Below are positions 23,764 to 29,638 of a DNA stretch of 29,638 bases, piece after piece. The stretch is from a virus: positions 1 to 29,638 of IMG/VR virus record IMGVR_UViG_3300025162_000962. One strand, 5' to 3'. The notes beneath the pieces are model-generated. The model did no database searches. It had not been told where the DNA came from and saw only the letters and a list, made by a program, of their open reading frames with translations. The translations under genes and the position numbers were made by a program. Positions within the stretch are counted from its first letter, which is position 1. Every line of letters starts with the position of its first letter.

Positions 23764-25230
23764 ATGAATAAAGAAAGAATCGAAAAAGCAGTTGAAGTAA
23801 TTAATTATGCAATGAAGAATCAAATATCAGTTAGAGAAGCATCGTTAAAATGTGGATATGCTGATACTTATGTAAAGAACACAAAAGCAATCCTTTATGA
23901 AAAATATGAAAATGGTATGCTTGATGATGAACTATTTACATTGTTTGATGATGCTTACAAGCAATATGCTTATTATAGGGGATTTGGAATAGTAAACGAT
24001 TACTCCCCCAAAACAGATTTATCCCAACTTAAAGTTCCGTCACAATGGAATATTACCAACACCGCTGCAGATAACGGTACTAAATTCAATCAAAAGGGTA
24101 ATGAAGCAACTGCTGAGTGGAAAAGCTCTAACTATCCCTTAAATCACATTAAAACGCTAAGTGAGCTACTTGCAGCATGTGAAGTAGATTTAGACATTTG
24201 GCAAGTAAAAGAACATACTGTTAATAAATGGGACACCACCAGTATGAAAGGTGATGCACCACAAACAATCCAAAATTTTCAAGTTAAAGCACGTTTAGAA
24301 AAAAATCTTGTTGCTTCTAAAGAAAAAGCAATTGGTGAGATTTTTATTGATATGGTGAAAAATTATATGCCATCACGCTTAGAAGTACCTATTAAACCAA
24401 AAACAACTGTTGAAAACAATCTATTTGAGATAACTCTTTTTGATCTTCACATGGGCAAGCTTTGCTGGAAAAACGAGACAGGTGAGAACTATGATCTTAA
24501 AATAGCAAGTAAACGATTCTTAACAACAATCAGAACATTAATTGATAGAGCAAAGGGATTTGAATACTCAAGAATTCTGTTTCCTATTGGTAGTGATTTT
24601 TTTAATACCGACACGATACTAAACACCACCACAGCAGGAACGCCACAGGATGAGGATGCCAGATGGAAAAAGACTTTCTCCTTGGGTATCAGGCTTGTAG
24701 TGGATGCAATTAATATGTTAAAACAAACAGGCGTTCCTGTTGATGTTATGGTAATTGCGGGTAATCATGATTTAGAAAGAAGTTATTATTTGGGTGCATG
24801 TCTTGAGGCGTGGTTTAACAATGATTCTCAAGTTCACATAAATAATGAAGCACCTTTAAGGAAATACTATCGTTTTGGTAAAGTATTGCTTGGATTAACT
24901 CATGGAAGTGAAGAGAAAGAAAGTTCATTATCAATGTTAATGGCAAATGATGTTGAATCTAAATCAATGTGGGGTGAAACATTATACCATGAATGGCACT
25001 TGGGGCACATCCATCGCAAAAGAACCGTTAAATACACTACGTTGGATGCAAGCAGAGTGACTAACGAAGAGTTGGGTGTTACTGTTAGATATTTATCAAG
25101 TTTAACTGGGACTGACGCATGGCACTTTTCTAAAGGGTTCATAGGTGCAACCAAAGCGGGTGAAGCATTCATTTGGAATGATGAAGCTGGACTTGTTGCG
25201 CATTTGAATGCAAATTTAATAATTGAATGA
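23764..25230 (+). CDS. Calcineurin-like metallophosphoesterase with N-terminal helix-turn-helix-like region
   Basis: A protein of 488 residues. The metal-binding motifs appear in order: FDLHMGK (D227, H229), IGSDFFNTD (around 276-280), AGNHDLERS (333-336), LTHG (H380) and LGHIH (414-417). This is the Mre11/SbcD/calcineurin superfamily. Residues about 10-45 (ISVREASLKCGYADTYVKNT) look like a helix-turn-helix. Proteins of this shape are common in large phages and are often annotated as phosphoesterase or exonuclease; a role in DNA processing during replication is plausible but not shown. It has its own host-type promoter, and its stop overlaps the next gene (ATGATGA). Confidence 0.8.
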   Translation: MNKERIEKAVEVINYAMKNQISVREASLKCGYADTYVKNTKAILYEKYENGMLDDELFTLFDDAYKQYAYYRGFGIVNDYSPKTDLSQLKVPSQWNITNTAADNGTKFNQKGNEATAEWKSSNYPLNHIKTLSELLAACEVDLDIWQVKEHTVNKWDTTSMKGDAPQTIQNFQVKARLEKNLVASKEKAIGEIFIDMVKNYMPSRLEVPIKPKTTVENNLFEITLFDLHMGKLCWKNETGENYDLKIASKRFLTTIRTLIDRAKGFEYSRILFPIGSDFFNTDTILNTTTAGTPQDEDARWKKTFSLGIRLVVDAINMLKQTGVPVDVMVIAGNHDLERSYYLGACLEAWFNNDSQVHINNEAPLRKYYRFGKVLLGLTHGSEEKESSLSMLMANDVESKSMWGETLYHEWHLGHIHRKRTVKYTTLDASRVTNEELGVTVRYLSSLTGTDAWHFSKGFIGATKAGEAFIWNDEAGLVAHLNANLIIE

Positions 25231-26339
25231 TGACCATTAAATCAAACACTAAGGATTTTATTTTAAAATCTACCATAGTACACAATAATAGGTATGATTA
25301 TTCTGAATCGGAATATATCACAAATTACATTAAATTAAAAATTAGATGTTTGATTCACGGTATTTTCATGCAATCACCTCATTCTCATTTAACTGGAAGA
25401 GGATGTCCAAGATGTTCAAATAAATATAAATTAACTACAGATGATTTTATAAGTAAAGCTAATTTGGTTCATTCGAATAAATATGATTATAGTGAAACTA
25501 TCTATAATAACAGTAAAGCAAGTCTCAATATAAAATGCCCAATTCATGGTATTTTTAGACAATTGGCAAATAATCATATTGTGGGATACGGCTGTCCACA
25601 GTGTGGTGGGAAAATTACGCTAACTAATGATGATTATATTAATAGGGCAGTAAAAACACATAATAACATATATGATTACGCTGAAACCATATATGTTAAT
25701 TCGAAAACCAAAGTTAAGGTAAAATGTGATATACACGGTATTTTTACACAAATGCCATTTAATCACTTAAATGGTGGTGGATGTCCAAAATGTGCTGGTA
25801 GAAATAAAACAACGGAAGAATTTGTTATTGAGGCAAATAGTATACATGAAAATATTTATGATTACACATTGTCAAAATATTTGGGAAATAAAATAAAATT
25901 AGACATAATTTGTCCGATACATGGAATTTTTTTCCAAATACCACACAGTCATTTGGTTGGTTCTGGTTGCCCAAAATGTAATAAATCAAAAGGAGAAATA
26001 ACAATTGGAAAAATATTAAACAAGCATAATATTAAATTTATTGAACAAAAAAGATTTGATGATTGTTTGGGAAATAAAAATAAACTTCCTTTTGATTTTT
26101 ATTTAAGTGATGATAATTGTGTTATTGAGTATGATGGACGACAACATTTTGAAGTCGTTAGATTTAACGGATGTTCAGAAGAAGTAGCAAAACAATGTTA
26201 TGAATCTACAATAAAAAACGATAAAATTAAAACGCAATATTGTGTAGATAATAAAATAAAATTAATTAGAATTCCATTTTATGTAAAAGATATTGAAAAC
26301 TATATAATAAATAAAATAAATGATAAATATTATGAATAA
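25227..26339 (+). CDS. Zinc-ribbon homing endonuclease (DUF723-type repeats)
   Basis: A protein of 370 residues. Four tandem units each have a YDYSE/T-type segment, C.IHGIF, an N/SHL.G.GCP.C closing pair and about 58-60 residues in all. The C-terminal nuclease core has KGEITIGKIL, KRFDDC, LPFDFYLSDDN, IEYDGRQHF and NDKIKTQYC. Architecture matches the partial copy at 1-948. The start overlaps the metallophosphoesterase stop and the end overlaps the next gene, so insertion left the neighbours intact. Zinc-ribbon arrays presumably read the target site and the EDxHD-type core cuts. Confidence 0.85.
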   Translation: MMTIKSNTKDFILKSTIVHNNRYDYSESEYITNYIKLKIRCLIHGIFMQSPHSHLTGRGCPRCSNKYKLTTDDFISKANLVHSNKYDYSETIYNNSKASLNIKCPIHGIFRQLANNHIVGYGCPQCGGKITLTNDDYINRAVKTHNNIYDYAETIYVNSKTKVKVKCDIHGIFTQMPFNHLNGGGCPKCAGRNKTTEEFVIEANSIHENIYDYTLSKYLGNKIKLDIICPIHGIFFQIPHSHLVGSGCPKCNKSKGEITIGKILNKHNIKFIEQKRFDDCLGNKNKLPFDFYLSDDNCVIEYDGRQHFEVVRFNGCSEEVAKQCYESTIKNDKIKTQYCVDNKIKLIRIPFYVKDIENYIINKINDKYYE

Positions 26340-26868
26340 TACAAATAATTTAGTAAATTTAGCAAAGGGTGGTGGAAAGAAAGTAGAGGTAAAAGTCACA
26401 AAACCAGCACCTAAAAAACCTGAAGTTAAGGTGGTTGAAAAACCAAAAACTCCAGAGGAAGAAAGAGATATTAAAGCAAAACAAAGAGTTGAAGAACTTT
26501 TAAATGGAGTTGATTTAATGCCAAAGAAGGAAGAAGAACTTTTGGAAGTAATAGAGCAACCAAAAGAAGGTTTAGAATGGCTTGAAGAACAAGTTTCGTT
26601 GTTGTCAGAGCAAAATGAAGCATTAAGAGCTGAGTTGGGAGTAGCAAAGGCAGATTATTCAAGACTTTATGAATCACAAAGAGGGGGGGGTGGGGTTAAC
26701 CCAAACGAAACATTGCATCAAAACGTTCTAATAATGTTCAACGAGCTGCAAATCAACATGTTAGGTCATAATCAAGAAAGAACTCCTTGGTCTACTGTTA
26801 ATGTGATATATTTGTTGAATCAGATGCTAAGTCTTTTTCCTTTTACCGAAAAGTATAAGAAATTTTAA
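26320..26868 (+). CDS. Hypothetical coiled-coil protein with Gly linker
   Basis: A protein of 182 residues; ATG 26332 is an alternative start that shortens the overlap with the endonuclease gene to 8 nt. Residues 15-50 are Lys/Pro/Val-rich and disordered (KPAPKKPEVKVVEKPKTP). Residues about 48-122 are acidic and helical with a heptad-like coiled coil (LEEQVSLLSEQNEALRAELG). A four-Gly linker encoded by an unusual G8 tract (26683-26690) leads to a C-terminal helical domain (NETLHQNVLIMFNELQINML). I do not recognise the family. Its place next to replication genes, and the terminator after it, suggest the end of the metallophosphoesterase operon. Confidence 0.55.
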   Translation: MINIMNNTNNLVNLAKGGGKKVEVKVTKPAPKKPEVKVVEKPKTPEEERDIKAKQRVEELLNGVDLMPKKEEELLEVIEQPKEGLEWLEEQVSLLSEQNEALRAELGVAKADYSRLYESQRGGGGVNPNETLHQNVLIMFNELQINMLGHNQERTPWSTVNVIYLLNQMLSLFPFTEKYKKF

Positions 26869-26887
26869 AAAATTGAAATTGCAATTG

Positions 26888-26927
26888 AAAATGATTACCC
26901 GATTATTCTGGTAATCATTTTTGTTTT
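26888..26927 (+). terminator. Intrinsic terminator
   Basis: AAAATGATTACC (26888-26899) pairs perfectly with GGTAATCATTTT (26910-26921) around a 10-nt loop, followed by a T-rich tail to 26927. It ends the operon that starts at 23764. Confidence 0.85.
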
Positions 26928-26941
26928 AAATAAAATTAATT

Positions 26942-27835
26942 ATGGGTAGGCAAAAGCAAACTATTGGGAGATGTGCCAAAGAAGCTTTAAAATACCAAAC
27001 AAGAAGCGATTTTAGACAAAATAGCTATTATATTTACAACATGGCATGTAGTTTTCATTGGTTGGATGAAATATGTACTCACATGATAAGAACAGGAAGC
27101 ATCATGTACAGATGTGTATATGTTTATGAATTTCCTGATAATTATGCTTATGTTGGTTTAACAAATAATATAACCAAAAGAAATTCTAAACGGAAATCAA
27201 AACTCAATGATGCTGTAACTAAATATATTAAAGAAACTAATTTAGAACCTAATCTAAAACAATTATGTGATTATGTCCATATTGATGTAGCAAGAGAATT
27301 GGAAAAAGATTTAATTAAAATATATAAATCAATGGGATGGAACATGTTAAATATTACAGATGGTGGAGAAGTTGGAGCAATTGAAAGAAAGTGGACTAAA
27401 GAAGAATGTCATAAAGAAGCATTAAGTTTTAAAACAAAAACAAAATTTAAAGAAAAGAAATGCAGTGCCTACATGTGCGCAAAAAGAAATAATTGGCTTG
27501 ATGATATTTGCATGCACATGATTCAAATAAACACTCATCGAACATCAGAAGATTGTAGGTTAATTGCATTAAAATATAAAACAAAGGTTGAATTTGAAAA
27601 ATACGATAAAGCTTCTTATGCATGGGCAAAAAGAAATGAAATTTTAGAAGAATTGTGCGCACACATGTCAAGAAAATATAAACCTCAAGGGTATTGGACT
27701 AAAGAACGTTGCCAAGAAAAAGCATTGGAATTTGATTCAAGATATAAATTTACTATAGGTGCTAGTGGTGCACATGATGCTGCAAATAGAAATGGTTGGA
27801 TTGATGAAATTTGCGTACATATGAAACGAAAATAA
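26942..27835 (+). CDS. GIY-YIG homing endonuclease flanked by WLDEIC-HM repeats
   Basis: A protein of 297 residues. The nuclease domain (about 56-142) has YRCVYVYEF and YAYVGLTNN as the two Tyr motifs, a basic KRNSKRKSK stretch, a Glu in ARELEKDLI and a WNMLNITDGG closing segment. Around it is a repeat of about 45 residues, with one copy before the domain (EALKYQTRSDF...HWLDEICTHM) and three after it (NWLDDICMHM, EILEELCAHM, GWIDEICVHM). These units look like small helical DNA-binding modules. The gene lies after a strong terminator and just before the primase promoter, as expected of a free-standing homing endonuclease in a gap. Nuclease call is firm; the repeat's role is inferred. Confidence 0.8.
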   Translation: MGRQKQTIGRCAKEALKYQTRSDFRQNSYYIYNMACSFHWLDEICTHMIRTGSIMYRCVYVYEFPDNYAYVGLTNNITKRNSKRKSKLNDAVTKYIKETNLEPNLKQLCDYVHIDVARELEKDLIKIYKSMGWNMLNITDGGEVGAIERKWTKEECHKEALSFKTKTKFKEKKCSAYMCAKRNNWLDDICMHMIQINTHRTSEDCRLIALKYKTKVEFEKYDKASYAWAKRNEILEELCAHMSRKYKPQGYWTKERCQEKALEFDSRYKFTIGASGAHDAANRNGWIDEICVHMKRK

Positions 27836-27844
27836 TTATTTTCC

Positions 27845-27875
27845 TTTGATTCCCATATAATTTTTTTTATATTTG
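27845..27875 (+). promoter_or_regulatory. Bacteroidetes-type promoter before primase gene
   Basis: TTTG (27845-27848), 19 nt, then TATATTTG (27868-27875) matches the Bacteroidetes consensus. The ATG at 27880 starts 4 nt after the -7 element, so the transcript may be leaderless or nearly so. Confidence 0.7.
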
Positions 27876-27879
27876 TATC

Positions 27880-28959
27880 ATGTTTAAAGGACAAGAATTT
27901 TATAGTATAATAAGAAACATATTCCCCAATGTAACTGGAGCAGGACCGCAGTTTCGAGTGGACTGTCCACGTTGTGCAGAATATGATGGTATTGAAAGTT
28001 CTGAAGGAAAACACAACTTAGAGATCAATACTGCAGGCTGGAAGGGCAACAGTATTCCTGTGTATCATTGCTGGCGTTGTGAGCCAAAGTTCAGTGGCTC
28101 TTTAGGTAAACTAATTCGTTTATATGGCACTCGTACAGATTATGAAATGTATAAAGCATTTGCTGGTTCATTCTCTGAATACATATCAACAGATGATGAA
28201 GAAGATGAATATGTACAAATAGAATTACCCAAAGAAATGATATTATTTTCAAATATGGAAGCAGGAAATTTACAACATTTTGAAGCATATAATTATTTGG
28301 TAAACGAAAGAAAAATAGGTAGAGATATAATATTAAAATACAAAGTGGGATTCTGTACCGTTGGAAAATATGCAAATAGAATAATCATACCGTCCTACAA
28401 TGAATCTGGTGATGTTAATTATTTTGTTGGGAGAACATATGATCCTAGAGAAAAGAAGAGAAAATATTTAAATCCAATTGCAGATAAGAATAAAATTATA
28501 TTTAATGAGGGTTATATAAATTGGGATAGTACCGTAATTCTTGTTGAGGGAGTTACTGATATGTTTTCACTACCAAACGCAATGCCGTTATTAGGGAAGA
28601 CACTCTCAACTACTTTGTATGAAAAACTAAAAGAGAGGAAGCCAGATATTATAATTTTACTTGACCCAGATGCATATAAAAACAGCATAGAATTATTCTA
28701 TCAATTACAGACTATTTATTATGACTGTGAAGAAAAAATAAAAATAGTTAAATTACCAAACAATGATGACATTGATGAAATTAGAAGAAATCAAGGCATT
28801 GATGAAGTTATTAGGTGTTTATACACTGCAAGGGGTTTAACGACTGATGATTACTTTATAAATAAATTACAAAAGCCTTATGATAATAGTAGACGACAAG
28901 AAACTTATTCAAAATATTTTGAGTGGAACAAATCGGGAAGCACAAGAAACGTTTTTTAA
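27880..28959 (+). CDS. DnaG-type DNA primase (zinc finger plus TOPRIM)
   Basis: A protein of 359 residues. The N-terminal zinc site has two pairs, DCPRC (C29, C32) and HCWRC (C64, C67). The catalytic core follows, with NRIIIPSYNESG and the TOPRIM signatures ILVEGVTDMFS (E223, D227) and IILLDPDAYK (DPD 262-264). It would make RNA primers for phage DNA replication. It is shorter than bacterial DnaG and lacks an evident C-terminal helicase-binding domain. The promoter is of host type, which fits early expression. The last 80 nt overlap the sigma-factor gene in another frame. Confidence 0.85.
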   Translation: MFKGQEFYSIIRNIFPNVTGAGPQFRVDCPRCAEYDGIESSEGKHNLEINTAGWKGNSIPVYHCWRCEPKFSGSLGKLIRLYGTRTDYEMYKAFAGSFSEYISTDDEEDEYVQIELPKEMILFSNMEAGNLQHFEAYNYLVNERKIGRDIILKYKVGFCTVGKYANRIIIPSYNESGDVNYFVGRTYDPREKKRKYLNPIADKNKIIFNEGYINWDSTVILVEGVTDMFSLPNAMPLLGKTLSTTLYEKLKERKPDIIILLDPDAYKNSIELFYQLQTIYYDCEEKIKIVKLPNNDDIDEIRRNQGIDEVIRCLYTARGLTTDDYFINKLQKPYDNSRRQETYSKYFEWNKSGSTRNVF

Positions 28960-29545
28960 TACATATCAAAAAATTATAAAGGATTACTTAAAACACAAAT
29001 ACCCAAAATACAATTCAGACGATATTGATGATTGTGTATCTGACATATTAATTAGAGTATTTTACAGCCTTAATAAATATGATTCCGAAAAATCAAATTT
29101 AAAAACATGGGTATTGGCTATTGCTAAAAATTACATGATTGATAGAAATAGAAAGAATTGTATTAATACTGGAAATACAAATACAATATCTAGCGAAATT
29201 CTATATTCAGCCAAAACTAGTGAATTAACAGGTATTTTGGCTGATTATAATGCTTCTACTACTAGTTATTGTAACAACACTTATACTGCTAATTGTAGTG
29301 GTAATCTTTCGTTTATATCCAGTGGGACTGACTGTACTGATTTTGAAAACTGTAATTCAGTTAATTACATTACCTCACAATTATCACCTTCTGATTATAC
29401 ATTATTAAATATGAAATACGTGCAAGGATATAATTATTGTGAAATTGGAAAGGAATTTCAACTTAGTAGCAGCACTGTTAGTAATAAAATTAATTATATT
29501 AAAACAAAACTGAAAAAGTGTTTGTTAGAAGAAATGTGTGATTGA
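28880..29545 (+). CDS. Sigma-70-like (ECF-type) RNA polymerase sigma factor
   Basis: A protein of 221 residues. Region 2 (about 10-95) has KLIQNILSGTNREAQETFF, DDIDDCVSDILIRVFYSL and LKTWVLAIAKNYMIDRNRK, typical of ECF sigma factors. Region 4 (about 165-220) has LSPSDYTLLNMKYVQGYNYC and a helix-turn-helix IGKEFQLSSSTVSNKINYIK. Between them is an unusually long linker of about 65 residues rich in Asn, Ser, Thr and Cys. The start inside the primase gene is supported because the sigma-like helix begins at once. It is the best candidate for recognising the GTATTTAT late boxes, a role comparable to T4 gp55. A terminator follows. Confidence 0.8.
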   Translation: MIIVDDKKLIQNILSGTNREAQETFFNTYQKIIKDYLKHKYPKYNSDDIDDCVSDILIRVFYSLNKYDSEKSNLKTWVLAIAKNYMIDRNRKNCINTGNTNTISSEILYSAKTSELTGILADYNASTTSYCNNTYTANCSGNLSFISSGTDCTDFENCNSVNYITSQLSPSDYTLLNMKYVQGYNYCEIGKEFQLSSSTVSNKINYIKTKLKKCLLEEMCD

Positions 29546-29553
29546 TTATCATT

Positions 29554-29589
29554 AAAAATGCCAGTAATATTAAAAACTGACATTTTTTT
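29554..29589 (+). terminator. Intrinsic terminator
   Basis: AAAAATGCCAGT (29554-29565) pairs with ACTGACATTTTT (29576-29587) with one C-A mismatch around a 10-nt loop, followed by a T run. It ends the primase-sigma operon. Confidence 0.75.
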
Positions 29590-29638
29590 GATTTTTACAT
29601 AATCTCAACACTTTTCTTTTTTAACAACTTTTTTGTTG

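Noticed and set aside
1-29638. tRNA or rRNA genes
   Set aside because: No cloverleaf-like GC-richer segments or rRNA signatures were found in the short gaps between genes. A tRNA scan would be decisive.

Overview
The window is a piece of a large, strongly AT-rich tailed-phage genome with a contractile-tail (T4/P2-like) baseplate. All genes lie on the + strand and are tightly packed or overlapping. No rRNA, tRNA, IS element, CRISPR array or integrase was seen. A member of the Bacteroidetes (Flavobacterium-like) is the likely host. Two promoters have the Bacteroidetes form TTG-N19-TAnnTTTG (23695-23724 and 27846-27875). The tail proteins carry domains typical of that phylum (FISUMP, a DUF5977-like module, Bacteroidetes-style FN3). 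Leaders are A-rich without clear Shine-Dalgarno sites. The host is an inference.

Layout. (1) 1-948: 3' part of a zinc-ribbon homing endonuclease that runs off the left edge. (2) 924-16719: virion structural genes. These are a gp6/J-like baseplate wedge protein, a FISUMP-tipped tail protein, two unknown structural proteins, a 1449-residue gpI-like baseplate protein with FN3 domains, an FN3 tail protein, and two paralogous long tail proteins sharing a base of about 430 residues but with different tips. Four of them contain long Thr-Ser alternating linkers. (3) 16813-20553: a sugar cassette of a DxD glycosyltransferase, a GT6-type glycosyltransferase, a GT61-like glycosyltransferase and a FkbM methyltransferase interrupted by an in-frame TGA. 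(4) 20614-21360: another structural protein. (5) 21433-23687: a ribbon-helix-helix protein, a RuvC-like resolvase, a second zinc-ribbon homing endonuclease and a T5orf172-type GIY-YIG protein. (6) 23764-29545: metallophosphoesterase, third zinc-ribbon homing endonuclease, coiled-coil protein, GIY-YIG endonuclease with flanking repeats, TOPRIM primase and a sigma-70-like factor.

Two promoter classes divide the window. A GTATTTAT box sits 14-28 nt upstream of six genes between 5.8 and 21.4 kb, three of them with exactly 17 nt spacing. The Bacteroidetes-type promoters precede the metallophosphoesterase and the primase. I infer a late, phage-specific promoter class for virion assembly and a host-type class for replication genes. 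The sigma factor at 28880-29545 is the obvious candidate for recognising the late box.

The most interesting signals are this late-promoter box and its candidate sigma factor; two tail-tip FISUMP domains whose halves appear circularly permuted; Ser/Thr linkers next to a glycosyltransferase cassette, with a 71-bp exact tract shared between two tail genes; and a dense homing-endonuclease load of five genes plus a decayed relic at 5623-5769, in which one nuclease core is joined to two different zinc-ribbon arrays. No non-coding stretch exceeds 300 bases.
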